In this document: piece by piece, positions 8,801 to 18,307 of the stretch
Numbering within the stretch: position 1 is the stretch's first letter
How the letters are laid out: each line of letters opens with the position of its first letter
Assembly: GCA_900472575.1 (NCBI GenBank)
Contig: UCIV01000043.1
Span: 1-64,000, forward strand
Reading direction: 5' to 3'
Origin: Hyphomicrobiales bacterium
GTDB lineage: Bacteria > Pseudomonadota > Alphaproteobacteria > Rhizobiales > Rhizobiaceae
Length of the DNA stretch: 64,000 bases
The notes under the pieces: generated by a model
What the model saw: only the letters and a program-made list of their open reading frames with translations
Database searches by the model: none
What the model was told of the DNA's origin: nothing
Translations under genes and position numbers: made by a program

Positions 8801-11800
8801 ATGAACGGATCACGATCGGCACATCCCCGTCACGGCGACCGAGACCGCTCGTCGCTGGATGCGCTGAGCCGCACAATCGAGGGACTGGAAGCACGCATTC
8901 AGGGCCTGATGGCAGGCGGACGCGCGCCGGCACAGGCGCCGATCCAAGCACAGGTAGCCGCACCGCAAAGAGCCATTGACGACAATCGACAGCCGCGTAT
9001 GCCGGCCGGGCCTGATCCGCGCGCGAAGGCGAGCCCCGTCGATGCGGGCTACGCGGAGCGTGCGCGCGACCCGCTGGCGGAAATCCGCGAGCGGCAACGC
9101 ATGCTCGAACAGGCAGGCCAGAGCAGCCGCCGTTTTGAATACAGTGCAGCGATACCTGCAGCACCCGCTCGCACCGAACAGCGCACCGGCACCCGCCGCG
9201 AAGACATTCGCCAGCCGGCGGTTGCCACGCGCGTGGCCGAGGCCAACCAGCGCCGTGCCGACATTCGTGAATTTACCGAGACGCTTTCCGGCCTGAGACA
9301 GGATCTCAAGCGCGACATTTCCGAAGGCGTATCGCACGAGATGCTGGCGCTGAAGGATGAAGTGCGTGCGATCCGCGCCCAGGCGGAGGACTCGCGTTTC
9401 ACGCAGGATGTGCAGGCGGACCTTGCACGGCTGGCCCAGGGCATCGACCAGCTTGCGATGCAATCCGCTCCAGGCGCTTCGGGCTTGCGTTCCGAATTCG
9501 AGGATTTGCGGACCGTCATGGACGGGCTTGCCCGGCAGGAATCGCTGCGGCAGATGCAGGACCAGTGGGTAGGGCTGGAAGAACGCCTTCAGGACGCCGA
9601 CACGAGTGCGCTGCGCGAAGAACTGGTGGCGCTTGCCTACCGGGTCGACGAAATTCGCAACCAGCTCGGCGTGATGGCGGACAGCCCGACCATTCGCGCG
9701 CTGGAACAGAAGCTGCTGGCGCTTGCCGGCATGATGGAACAGCTCGGCTCTCGCATGAAGCCGAATGACGCGGCGATCACCGAACAGTTCAGCCAGTTGG
9801 ACCACAGGCTGGACGAGATCAGCCGCGCAATTGCCGCCAATTCCCGAGCCAGCGCTGCCAATGCGCAGGACGAGCTTGCGATGCAGCGGCTGCAAGACCG
9901 GCTTGAAGACCGGCTGGCCGGGCTGATGGAACAGGTGGAAACGATCGGCCGCTACACTGCCGACCAGAGCGCCACCGACGGTCTTTCCATGCGGATCGAG
10001 CTGCTCGCCGGCAAAATCGAAGACATGGCCGAGGAGCAGGCAACGGCACAGCTGCAGGAGCGTATCGAACAGCTTTCGGTGCTGGTGCAGCAGATGCATG
10101 TTCCCGGCCAGCAGGAAGACGTCACCAACTACCTTTCCGACATTTCGCGCAAGATCGATGCGCTGGACACGAGTTTTGGCGCCGAGGGGCTTGGCGAGCG
10201 GCTCGATTATCTGTCGCGCCGGATTGAGGAGATGGAACAGCAGCCGCGGCCCCTGCATGCCGATGACGGCGCTTTCGTGCGGATCGAGGACAGGCTTAGC
10301 GCGATTGCAGCGCAACTGGACGAGGCAACATCCGCTCCACGCAATGACGACGAGGCGCTGCGCGGGCTGGAAGCCCAGATTGCCAATCTTTCGACGCTGA
10401 TTTCGCAGCCGAGCAGTACGCCCGCCGCATGGCCGCCGGAATTCGACAGCCGCATGGCGGCGATCGAAGGCTATATGGCGACCAATGACGAATATATCGT
10501 CGAGGCCGCCCGGCAGGCGGCCGAAGCGGTGGTCGAGGCCTATTCACGTAATCTGAGTGCCGGCGCGCCCGGCACAAGCGGAGACATGGCGGCACTTGCA
10601 GCCCTTGCCGACGACCTGAAGCATCTCGAAGAGCTGACGCGCGGTTCCGAAAGCCGGACACACCAGACGTTCGAGGCACTGCACGGCACGCTGGTGCAGA
10701 TCGCCGAACGGCTGGACCAGCTGGAAGGCCAGTTTGCGACTGCGCCTGCCGTGTCCTATCGAAACGAAGAGCCTGTTCGCCAGCCGGCCTTTGCGGCTGC
10801 GCCGATCCAGCGCGACATGCCGGTGGCGCGCGAGGCGGCACCCGTTGCGATGCCGCCCGTTTCAGCCGAAGCGGATCGTGAACTGGCCAACCTCGACATG
10901 CCGCGCACGGAAGCCCGGTTGAGAGAGACCAGCGCGATCGGTTCCACCATGGCCGATCATGTTCCGGCGATGCTCTTGCCGGTCGATGCCGAGACGGACA
11001 TTGAGGACGAAGAAAAGCCTGCGAAGAAGAGCCTGCTCGGCGGGCTGGCCAAGCGCCTTCTCCCCGGCTCGAAGCAGGACAAGCCTGCCAAGGCACGCAC
11101 CTTCGTCGACCCGACGCCATCGATCGATCCTTCGGCAGACGATGCCGTGGTTGCCGGCGACATGCTGGAGAGCGAAGGCGAAAACGACCTTCTGGAACCG
11201 GGTTCAGGTGCGCCGGACGTTCGCAAGATCCTTGAGCGGGTGAGAGCCAGCCAGGCAGCCGGAGAATTCGGCAGCGAGCGGGGTGGCGATCGCACAGGCG
11301 ACCGCGCCGACTATATTGCTGCTGCCCGCCGGGCCGCAAAGGCCGCCGCGCAGGAGGCCGATCCTTCCCAGATGGGCTCGCTTGCAAAGGCCAAACCCGC
11401 CAAGGCGAAGCCTGCTATCGGCAAGGCAGAGAAGGAAAAGGGCGCATCGGCCTTTTCGCGCCATCGCCGGCCGATCCTGATGGCAGTCGGCGCCGTGCTT
11501 CTGGCGCTGATGGCAATGCCGCTGATCAAGACCGTGACGAGCGGCAGCCCGGCACCGCAGGTGGCTTCGGTCGAGCAGCCGGTGATTGCGGCCGCTCCCG
11601 AGGCAAGCGCGCCGACGCCTGCCGCTCTGGTTCCGCAGACGCCGGCGGCTTCCGAGACTCCGGTCTTACCGCAGAGCGCTGCGCCAGAGATAACTGCTCC
11701 GCCGGCGGAGCAAATGGCAAATACACCCGAGGCTGCAGCGCCGCAGGCAAGCGATTCGGATGTGGTTGCGGAAGCTCCGGCGGAAGACCTGCCGGCGGCT

Positions 11801-12685
11801 CCGATCGCGCCGGTCGAACACGCCTCGATCGCCGTGCCTGCCGGTATCGAACCACAGTCGATGGCCGATGCGGCAGCGGCCGGTGACGCCAATGCGCTGT
11901 TTGAAATCGGTGCACGCTTCAGCGACGGCCGCGGAGTTACGACCGATCTCGGCGAAGCCGCCAAGTGGTACAAGCTTGCGGCCGATCGCGGTCTTGCGCC
12001 GGCGCAGTATCGGATGGGCAACCTTCTGGAGAAGGGAACCGGCGTCGAGCGCAATCTCGGCGAGGCGATTTCCTATTATCGTCAGGCGGCGCAGGCGGGT
12101 AATGCCAGCGCGATGCACAATCTCGCGGTTCTTTACGCTTCGGGGGCTGCCGGCCAGCCGGACTATGCGGCGGCCGTCGACTGGTTCCGCAAGGCAAGCG
12201 AGCACGGCGTTGCCGATAGCCAGTTCAACCTCGCGATCCTCTATGCCCGCGGCAACGGCGTGCGCCAAGATCTCGAAGAGAGCTACAAGTGGTTCGGCGT
12301 AGCTGCCAGGGGTGGCGATACGGATGCTGCCGCCAAGCAGGAAGAGGTGGGCAAGGCGATGCGCAAGGAGCAGCTGGAAAGCGCTCGCGCCAAGCTGAAT
12401 GCCTGGACCGCCAAGCCGCTCGACCCGAATGCCAATGCCGTTAACATTCCGGACGAATGGGTTTCCGGCAAGAAACTGACCACTGCATCGATCGACATGA
12501 CCAAGGCGATCCGCAACATCCAGGCCATTCTCAACAAGAACGGTTTCGATGCCGGCACGCCGGACGGCAAAATGGGCGCCAAGACGGTTGCGGCGATCAA
12601 GGCGTTCCAGAGTTCGATCGGCCAGGAGCCGACCGGCAAGGTGGACGACGCGATGGTGCGTGAACTTCTCAAGCGGAATGGATAA
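8801..12685 (+). CDS. podJ: PodJ-like polar localization protein with Sel1 repeats and peptidoglycan-binding domain
   Basis: A 1294-residue protein with the PodJ layout. A long cytoplasmic region (roughly 1-750) is rich in coiled coil and Gln/Glu/Arg heptads; a Lys/Ala/Pro-rich linker follows; one membrane span lies near residues 888-908 (LMAVGAVLLALMAMPL); an Ala/Pro-rich periplasmic linker comes next; then Sel1 repeats at about 1020-1190 (for example AAKWYKLAADRGLAPAQYRM) and a C-terminal PG_binding_1 domain (about 1230-1293, DGKMGAKTVAAIKAFQ). PodJ organises polar development and, in Agrobacterium, the switch from growing to old pole. It is monocistronic, with a strong terminator directly after. 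The name rests on architecture and the N-terminal sequence, not an alignment. Confidence 0.82.
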   Translation: MNGSRSAHPRHGDRDRSSLDALSRTIEGLEARIQGLMAGGRAPAQAPIQAQVAAPQRAIDDNRQPRMPAGPDPRAKASPVDAGYAERARDPLAEIRERQRMLEQAGQSSRRFEYSAAIPAAPARTEQRTGTRREDIRQPAVATRVAEANQRRADIREFTETLSGLRQDLKRDISEGVSHEMLALKDEVRAIRAQAEDSRFTQDVQADLARLAQGIDQLAMQSAPGASGLRSEFEDLRTVMDGLARQESLRQMQDQWVGLEERLQDADTSALREELVALAYRVDEIRNQLGVMADSPTIRALEQKLLALAGMMEQLGSRMKPNDAAITEQFSQLDHRLDEISRAIAANSRASAANAQDELAMQRLQDRLEDRLAGLMEQVETIGRYTADQSATDGLSMRIELLAGKIEDMAEEQATAQLQERIEQLSVLVQQMHVPGQQEDVTNYLSDISRKIDALDTSFGAEGLGERLDYLSRRIEEMEQQPRPLHADDGAFVRIEDRLSAIAAQLDEATSAPRNDDEALRGLEAQIANLSTLISQPSSTPAAWPPEFDSRMAAIEGYMATNDEYIVEAARQAAEAVVEAYSRNLSAGAPGTSGDMAALAALADDLKHLEELTRGSESRTHQTFEALHGTLVQIAERLDQLEGQFATAPAVSYRNEEPVRQPAFAAAPIQRDMPVAREAAPVAMPPVSAEADRELANLDMPRTEARLRETSAIGSTMADHVPAMLLPVDAETDIEDEEKPAKKSLLGGLAKRLLPGSKQDKPAKARTFVDPTPSIDPSADDAVVAGDMLESEGENDLLEPGSGAPDVRKILERVRASQAAGEFGSERGGDRTGDRADYIAAARRAAKAAAQEADPSQMGSLAKAKPAKAKPAIGKAEKEKGASAFSRHRRPILMAVGAVLLALMAMPLIKTVTSGSPAPQVASVEQPVIAAAPEASAPTPAALVPQTPAASETPVLPQSAAPEITAPPAEQMANTPEAAAPQASDSDVVAEAPAEDLPAAPIAPVEHASIAVPAGIEPQSMADAAAAGDANALFEIGARFSDGRGVTTDLGEAAKWYKLAADRGLAPAQYRMGNLLEKGTGVERNLGEAISYYRQAAQAGNASAMHNLAVLYASGAAGQPDYAAAVDWFRKASEHGVADSQFNLAILYARGNGVRQDLEESYKWFGVAARGGDTDAAAKQEEVGKAMRKEQLESARAKLNAWTAKPLDPNANAVNIPDEWVSGKKLTTASIDMTKAIRNIQAILNKNGFDAGTPDGKMGAKTVAAIKAFQSSIGQEPTGKVDDAMVRELLKRNG

Positions 12686-12694
12686 GCTCCAGTC

Positions 12695-12737
12695 GCCGGA
12701 CCGGAGACGGCATGTCCGTTTTCGGTCCGGCTTTTTT
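12695..12737 (+). terminator. Rho-independent terminator of podJ
   Basis: GCCGGACCG (12695-12703) pairs with CGGTCCGGC (12723-12731), followed directly by TTTTTT. It starts nine bases after the podJ stop codon. The remaining stretch to 13016 contains no gene that I can recognise. Confidence 0.88.
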
Positions 12738-13016
12738 GGTGCGCCCACGCATATCTCCAATCACGACTAAAACGACCGGGTTTGCGGTGACGCGGCATAT
12801 TCGCCACGCCGCTGAGAAAACGGCCGAATCAAAGGCTTGCGATACCCTGACGCGCCCATGCGGGTTTGACAGCCTGACGCCTGCGCAGGCATGTGGAGCA
12901 GACATCTTCATGCCTTGTTCACCCGGCATGTGAGACACTTTCCCACCACCTCATCAGACAAGCGAGAAATCGCCTGCTGGACGAGGTTGTTCTGTTTCGC
13001 CTTGTCGGGGTCAACC

Positions 13017-13943
13017 GTGACGATCTACCTGCCCATAGCAGAGCTTTCGGTGAATATTTTCATCATCCTCGGCATGGGTGCGGCCGTCGGTTTCCTGTCC
13101 GGCATGTTCGGCGTCGGCGGCGGGTTTCTGATCACGCCGCTCCTGATCTTCTACAATATTCCGCCCGTCGTTGCGGTCGCGACCGGGGCGAACCAGGTGG
13201 TCGCGTCCTCGGTTTCCGGCGCGATCACGCATTTCCGGCGCGGCACGCTGGACATGAAGCTCGGCACGGTGCTGCTTGTCGGCGGTCTTGTCGGGGCGAC
13301 GGTCGGCGTGTGGATCTTCTCGTGGCTGCGCAGCATCGGCCAGCTCGACCTGTTCATCTCGCTTCTCTACGTCGTGCTTCTGACGACGATCGGCCTTTTG
13401 ATGCTGCAGGAAAGCCTGCGCGCCATGCGAAAGGCGAAGCTAAACCAGCCGCTTCCCTTGAAGCGTCCCGGCCAGCATAACTGGGTGCACCGGCTGCCGC
13501 TGAAGATGCGTTTCAAGAAGTCGAGGATCTATCTTTCGGCCATTCCGGTGGTGACGCTCGGTTTCCTGATCGGCATCCTCACCTCGATCATGGGTGTCGG
13601 CGGTGGCTTCATCATGGTGCCGGCGATGATCTATCTGTTGCGCATCCCGACCAATGTCGTTGTCGGGACGTCGCTGTTTCAGATCATCTTCGTCACCGCC
13701 TATACGACCATGGTGCAGGCGGCGACCAACTATTCCGTCGATATCGTGCTTGCCTTCATCCTGATGGTGGCGGGCGTTATCGGCGCACAGTATGGCGTAC
13801 GCGTAGGGCAGAAGCTGCGCGGCGAACAGCTGCGCGCTCTTCTGGCGCTGCTGGTTCTGGCGGTCGGCATCCGACTTGCCGTCGGCCTGTTCATCCGCCC
13901 GCAGGATCTCTATTCGGTTGCAGTCGGGGGGATCGGTTACTGA
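13017..13943 (+). CDS. Sulfite exporter TauE/SafE family membrane protein
   Basis: A 308-residue polytopic membrane protein. The two family repeats are clear: GFLSGMFGVGGGFLITPLLI near the N-terminus and GILTSIMGVGGGFIMVPAMI in the second half, each followed by the conserved G-T/A-N/S-Q/F segment. The TauE/SafE family moves sulfite, sulfoacetate or other organic anions across the inner membrane. I chose the GTG at 13017 because the family start is there and GTCGGGG precedes it; the frame runs open to 12891 but without homology. The next gene (TIGR02186) overlaps the stop by one base, a pairing seen in many alphaproteobacteria. Substrate unknown. Confidence 0.88.
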   Translation: MTIYLPIAELSVNIFIILGMGAAVGFLSGMFGVGGGFLITPLLIFYNIPPVVAVATGANQVVASSVSGAITHFRRGTLDMKLGTVLLVGGLVGATVGVWIFSWLRSIGQLDLFISLLYVVLLTTIGLLMLQESLRAMRKAKLNQPLPLKRPGQHNWVHRLPLKMRFKKSRIYLSAIPVVTLGFLIGILTSIMGVGGGFIMVPAMIYLLRIPTNVVVGTSLFQIIFVTAYTTMVQAATNYSVDIVLAFILMVAGVIGAQYGVRVGQKLRGEQLRALLALLVLAVGIRLAVGLFIRPQDLYSVAVGGIGY

Positions 13944-14743
13944 TGTTTTGCCGTCTCGCCCTCCTCTTCTCGCTGCTGCTGATCCCTGCGACCAACGGAT
14001 TTGCGCAAATCCCGATGGGCGAGGCCTCGAGCGCAAAGGAAGGGCTCGATATCGGGGTTTCGACCAACGAGATCGCGATCGCCTCGGATTTTCGCGGGGC
14101 CGACCTAACCGTGTTCGGGGCGATGACAAATCCGGACGAACTACTGCTCGCGATCGGCAGCTATGACATCATCGTCACGCTCGAAGGCCCGCGCGACTAT
14201 GCCACCGTGCGCAAGAAGGAGCGCATCTTCGGCGTCTGGGTGAACACGGATTCGATGATCTTCGAGCAGGTGCCGGAAAGCTATTCGATCGCCAGCACCC
14301 GCCAGCTCGACGACCCCACACAATTGCCGCCGATCAATACGGCGGGTGTCGGCATCGAACATCTGGCGCTCAACCCGATCGGCTATATCCGTGATGTCGG
14401 TGAGCTTTCCGATTTCCGCGAGGCCTATCGACGGCTGAAGCTGGCTGGAGGCCTTTACCAGAAGGAAGCGAGCGGCGTTCGTTTCGTCTCATCCAGTCTG
14501 TTCCGCGCCTCGCTTAGGCTGCCGGCCAATGTTCCGGACGGGGTGCATATCGTGCGCGCCTATCTGTTCAAGAGCGGTACGCTGCTGACCCAGCGCGAAA
14601 TTCCGCTCCGTGTGGTCAAGACCGGCCTCGAACAGGCGATCACCGACACCGCTCATAACCAGCCGTTTGCCTATGGCCTGCTCTGCGTGCTGATTGCGCT
14701 GGTAACCGGCTGGGGTGCCAGCATCGTCTTCCGCAAGGATTGA
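13943..14743 (+). CDS. TIGR02186 family membrane-anchored periplasmic protein
   Basis: A 266-residue protein with an N-terminal signal peptide (LALLFSLLLIPATNGFAQ), a long periplasmic domain and a C-terminal membrane span (AYGLLCVLIALVTGWGASIV). This matches the alphaproteobacterial TIGR02186 family, which regularly follows a TauE/SafE permease. The start overlaps the permease stop as TGATG, so translation is coupled. The domain includes the family's GVWVNTDS segment. A role as an accessory or assembly partner of the permease is inferred only from this constant pairing. Confidence 0.82.
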   Translation: MFCRLALLFSLLLIPATNGFAQIPMGEASSAKEGLDIGVSTNEIAIASDFRGADLTVFGAMTNPDELLLAIGSYDIIVTLEGPRDYATVRKKERIFGVWVNTDSMIFEQVPESYSIASTRQLDDPTQLPPINTAGVGIEHLALNPIGYIRDVGELSDFREAYRRLKLAGGLYQKEASGVRFVSSSLFRASLRLPANVPDGVHIVRAYLFKSGTLLTQREIPLRVVKTGLEQAITDTAHNQPFAYGLLCVLIALVTGWGASIVFRKD

Positions 14744-14828
14744 TCACCTCCGACCTGTTGCCGCCGTCTTTGCTTCGGCGAAACCTACACTAGTTAGCGA
14801 TCGATATCGCAAACCCAGACTGCCCAAG

Positions 14829-16631
14829 ATGTTGAAACGCCTCCTCGACCGCCTGCCAGATCGATTGCCCGATTGGCGCCACCTGCTGCATCCGACCCAA
14901 TTGCGCATATTAATCAGGCGCAGCGAATTCGGCCTGATCGCGATGGCGGCTGTGGTCGGCGTGCTTGCCGGGCTTGCCGTGGCGGCGATGAGTTTCATCG
15001 CCCACGAGGTCCAGGTGCTGATCTTCGGGATCGGTCCCGACGAGAGGCTTAGCGCGGCAACCTCGCTCGATCCGATGGTGGTGCTCTGGGCACCGGCCGC
15101 AGGCGGCGTGGTGATGGGGATCGTGTTCCTGATCCTGAAGAAGTGGCGTAAAAAGCCGATGGTCGACCCGATCGAGGCCAATGCACTGCATGGCGGCCGG
15201 TTGTCGCTGACGGACAGTATCGTGGTTGCGGTACAGAACCTGATCTCCAACGGTTTTGGCGCCTCGATAGGACTGGAGGCAGGCTATACGCAGCTTTCGT
15301 CCGGTATCGCCTCGAAGATCGGTCTCATTTTGCAATTGCGCCGCTCGGACATGCGCATTCTCGTTGGCTGCGGGGCGGCAGGCGCAATCGCTTCGGCGTT
15401 CAACGCACCACTGACGGGCTCTTTCTACGCTTTCGAGCTGATCATCGGCACCTATACGATTGTCAGCCTTGCGCCGGTGGTCGTCGCGGCACTGGCCGCG
15501 ACCTTCGTGACGCGGCTTTTCGTCGGCGACGAATTCATGATCGATATCGGCGAGATCGGCACGGTCGTTCCGGCAGACTATCTTCCAGCCGTCATGCTCG
15601 GGATTGTGTGTGCGGGCTGCGGCATCCTGCTGATGAAAGGTGTCTCGAAGGTCGAGGAGCAGGCGCGCAAAAGCTCGATCTCCCCCGTCTTCCGTCCCGC
15701 GCTCGGAGGACTGATCGTTGGGCTGCTGGCGCTGATCGATACGCAGGTGCTTTCGGCCGGACACGGCGCGCTGCACGAAAGCCTCAACCAGCACATGGCG
15801 ATCGGGGCGGTGATCGGACTTCTGCTGCTCAAGTCCGTTGCATCGGCAATCACCATCGGCGCCGGCTTCCGTGGCGGCCTGTTCTTCGCCTCGCTGTTTT
15901 TAGGCGCGCTTATCGGAAAACTGTTTGCCTATTCGACGCCGTTCCTGTTTGCCCATGCAACGCTGACGCCGGTCATCTATGCGGTGGTCGGCATGAGCGC
16001 GATGGCGGTGGCGGTGATCGGCGGACCGCTGACGATGACGTTTCTGGCGCTGGAAGTGACCGGCGACTTTCCGATCACGGCACTGGCGCTTGCGGCGGTC
16101 ATCACGTCATCGGTCGTTGTGCGCACCAGCTTCGGCTATTCGTTCGCGACGTGGCGTTTTCACCTGCGTGGCGAAGGGATCAGAAGCGCGCATGATATCG
16201 GCTGGATCCGCAACCTGACGGTGGACAAGCTGATGCGCTCCGATGTGAAGACGGCGCAGGCGGGAATGACGCTCGACGAGTTCCGCAAGGATTTTCCGAT
16301 CGGTTCAACCCAGCGCGTGATCGTGATCGACGAGACCGAAAGATATGTCGGGATCATTCTCACCCCGGAAGTCTATTCGGCGGCGACCGAGGGCGGCGAG
16401 GAGAAACCCGAGCTTTCCTCGTTCATCCGCTACAAGAACGACGTGCTGCTTCGAGGCATGAATGCCAAACAGGCGGCAGCAATGTTCGACCGGACGGAGG
16501 CGGAAGCGCTGGCGGTGGTGAACAACCAGATCGAGCGCAAGGTGGTGGGGCAGCTTTCCGAAAGCCACACGCTGCGGCGTTATACGGAAGAGCTGGACCG
16601 GCGGCGGCGCGAAATGTCAGGCGAGATTTAG
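14829..16631 (+). CDS. ClC-family chloride channel/transporter with C-terminal CBS-like region
   Basis: A 600-residue ClC protein. Family landmarks appear in order: the GGRLSLTDS region, GFGASIGLEAGYTQLSS (the equivalent of the GxEGP selectivity/gating segment, with Glu present), GAAGAIASAFNAPLTGSFYA, and GAGFRGGLFFASLFLGALIG for the second anion-coordinating region. After the membrane domain, residues from about 455 on form a cytosolic tail with CBS-like motifs (DKLMRSDVKTAQAGMTLDEF). It probably moves chloride or another anion, as a channel or a proton-coupled exchanger. The start at 14829 fits the normal N-terminus; the frame is open further upstream to 14715. It lies 85 bases after the TIGR02186 gene and may share its transcript. 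Confidence 0.9.
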   Translation: MLKRLLDRLPDRLPDWRHLLHPTQLRILIRRSEFGLIAMAAVVGVLAGLAVAAMSFIAHEVQVLIFGIGPDERLSAATSLDPMVVLWAPAAGGVVMGIVFLILKKWRKKPMVDPIEANALHGGRLSLTDSIVVAVQNLISNGFGASIGLEAGYTQLSSGIASKIGLILQLRRSDMRILVGCGAAGAIASAFNAPLTGSFYAFELIIGTYTIVSLAPVVVAALAATFVTRLFVGDEFMIDIGEIGTVVPADYLPAVMLGIVCAGCGILLMKGVSKVEEQARKSSISPVFRPALGGLIVGLLALIDTQVLSAGHGALHESLNQHMAIGAVIGLLLLKSVASAITIGAGFRGGLFFASLFLGALIGKLFAYSTPFLFAHATLTPVIYAVVGMSAMAVAVIGGPLTMTFLALEVTGDFPITALALAAVITSSVVVRTSFGYSFATWRFHLRGEGIRSAHDIGWIRNLTVDKLMRSDVKTAQAGMTLDEFRKDFPIGSTQRVIVIDETERYVGIILTPEVYSAATEGGEEKPELSSFIRYKNDVLLRGMNAKQAAAMFDRTEAEALAVVNNQIERKVVGQLSESHTLRRYTEELDRRRREMSGEI

Positions 16632-16679
16632 AGGCAGGCTGAAGCGAAGCCGGAACTCCGCCCCAACCTTTGCACATGA

Positions 16680-17468
16680 TTACATGGCCGGGAGGATGGC
16701 GATGTCGCGCACCTCGTTTTCAGTGCCGGTGATCGGGCCGATTTCGGTGGCCGCACCGGTCTCAAGATTGACGGTATAGAGCATCTTGTTTGCGGCCAGA
16801 TAAGCAGTGTTCTTGCCGCCTTCCTCACCGTGGATGTCGAAGGCGTATGTTGCCGGCATCTGCTTGATGCCCAGCTTGCCGATCGCCTTCAGGGTGCCGT
16901 CATTCGGCTTGGTCTGTTGGATCAATGCGCCTATGGTGGCATCGATAGTGTACATCGCCGTCTTTTCGGGTTTGCCGATCGAATTGGTGTAGGACGCAGC
17001 GACGATGTTCGGGGTTTCGCCCTTGTGCATGTCGCCCTCTTCAAAGGCCAGAACACCATCGACCGTGACGGCGCCGGTATCCGGGTGGACACGGTGGTTG
17101 GTGGTGCCGGTCATGAAGCGAAGACGGTCGGCCATCGGGTTGAAGTCGACGACGACCGGGGCTTCCGTCATGGTCAGCATCTTGTCCATCCTGGCGACTT
17201 CGGTTGCAGTGCCGGTTTCGAGATTGATCGAGACGATCGCGTGATCGGGCGTGACGCCGATGACCGTCTTGTTGCCGGGGCGGAAATCGATGCCGACCAG
17301 CTTGTCGACGCCGGTGACATCCATGGTCTTGGTCACTTCCGGCTTTGCGGTGTCGAACATGACGAGCGTCTTGTCACCGGTCAGGCCGAGGACCGGGGCC
17401 GCCATTGCAGCGGCAGCAGACGCGGCAAGCATGGTGGACGCGACGAGCGCGGTGCGAAGGGTTTTCAT
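16680..17468 (-). CDS. DUF4394 domain secreted protein
   Basis: A 262-residue protein with a clear signal peptide (TALVASTMLAASAAAAMAAP) followed by a DUF4394 domain, which is predicted to form a beta-propeller-like fold. Recurring strands such as GLTGDKTLVMFDT, GIDFRPGNKTVIGV, RLRFMTGTTNHRVHPDTGAV and MLYTVNLETGAATEIG support this. The function of DUF4394 proteins is unknown. The gene is divergent from the sigma/anti-sigma pair and shares a roughly 290-base control region with it, so it is a natural candidate target of that sigma factor. The start at 17468 is set by the signal peptide; the longer frame to 17549 adds no sensible sequence. Confidence 0.85.
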   Translation of the reverse strand: MKTLRTALVASTMLAASAAAAMAAPVLGLTGDKTLVMFDTAKPEVTKTMDVTGVDKLVGIDFRPGNKTVIGVTPDHAIVSINLETGTATEVARMDKMLTMTEAPVVVDFNPMADRLRFMTGTTNHRVHPDTGAVTVDGVLAFEEGDMHKGETPNIVAASYTNSIGKPEKTAMYTIDATIGALIQQTKPNDGTLKAIGKLGIKQMPATYAFDIHGEEGGKNTAYLAANKMLYTVNLETGAATEIGPITGTENEVRDIAILPAM

Positions 17469-17704
17469 TTTGTCTCTCCCGTTGTGTTTCCAGCATGATG
17501 AAGAGCGGTAGGGCACACGGCCTCTGAAGCACTCCCGATGTGTAGACACATGGCGGGACGCCTTTGGATGCAGCCGTTGAAAATATTTATTTGCCGCGCA
17601 TCCATTTCCGCATCGGGCGTGTCTTCCATATGCGGTCTCAGGATGGCTGCGGGAAACGTGAAACTCTGGACGAGCGCATGTCCGTCGCTAAAACTGCAAA
17701 GATG

Positions 17705-17730
17705 GAATATTCGCAACTGCGCGAATATTC
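17705..17730. promoter_or_regulatory. 10-bp perfect inverted repeat before the sigma factor
   Basis: GAATATTCGC (17705-17714) and GCGAATATTC (17721-17730) are exact reverse complements around AACTGC. The repeat lies just upstream of GGGGAGAGAGG and of the proposed GTG start at 17756. It could be an operator or an RNA hairpin controlling translation. If translation actually starts at 17678 or 17702, the repeat would be inside the coding sequence. A second, shorter palindrome (ATGTGT-AG-ACACAT, 17538-17551) lies in the same divergent region. Confidence 0.5.
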
Positions 17731-17755
17731 GGGGAGAGAGGACAGCCTAGCCTTG

Positions 17756-18307
17756 GTGACAGACCAATCGACGGACTTCGAGGCGGCGCTTGCCGCCTGC
17801 GCCGAGGGCGACCGGCGCGGGTTGCGCGACATATTCGATGCAGAAGCCGGCCGGCTGGTGACGGTGGCACAGCGGATCGTCAAACGCCGTGAGCTTGCCG
17901 AAGAAATCGTGCAGGAAGCGTTCATTCGCATCTGGACACATGCGCATCAGTACAGGCCAGAGCGAGGGTCGGCGCGCGGCTGGATCTACGCGATCGTGCG
18001 CAACCGGGCGCTCAACATGCTGAGAGACGGGAGCAGGGAAGACCTGATCACCGAAGATCAACTGGAAACCATTCAGGATGCCGAGCAACTGGAACAGATC
18101 ATGGCGGCGTGGCACAGGCTCGAGCATAACAGCCGGCTGAAAGAGTGCCTTGGCCGCCTGGAAGAGACGAGACGGCGCGGCATATTGATGGCCTATGTGA
18201 GCGGATATACCCACGGGGAAATTGCAGGTCGGCTGAAACTTCCTCTCGGCACGGCGAAGTCTTGGATAAGGCGCGGGCTCCTGACGCTGCGGGAGTGCAT
18301 GGCATGA
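17756..18307 (+). CDS. ECF-type RNA polymerase sigma factor
   Basis: A group 4 (ECF) sigma factor, 183 residues from the GTG at 17756. Region 2 covers FDAEAGRLVTVAQRIVKRR through EEIVQEAFIRIWTHA and GWIYAIVRNRALNMLRD, and region 4 the C-terminal helix-turn-helix YTHGEIAGRLKLPLGTAKSW. The frame is open to 17564, with ATG codons at 17678 and 17702, but homology begins at about DFEAALAACAEGD and GGGGAGAGAGG precedes the GTG, so I prefer the short form. Its stop overlaps the ATG of the anti-sigma gene by four bases. It probably activates its own operon and perhaps the divergent DUF4394 gene. Confidence 0.85.
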   Translation: MTDQSTDFEAALAACAEGDRRGLRDIFDAEAGRLVTVAQRIVKRRELAEEIVQEAFIRIWTHAHQYRPERGSARGWIYAIVRNRALNMLRDGSREDLITEDQLETIQDAEQLEQIMAAWHRLEHNSRLKECLGRLEETRRRGILMAYVSGYTHGEIAGRLKLPLGTAKSWIRRGLLTLRECMA

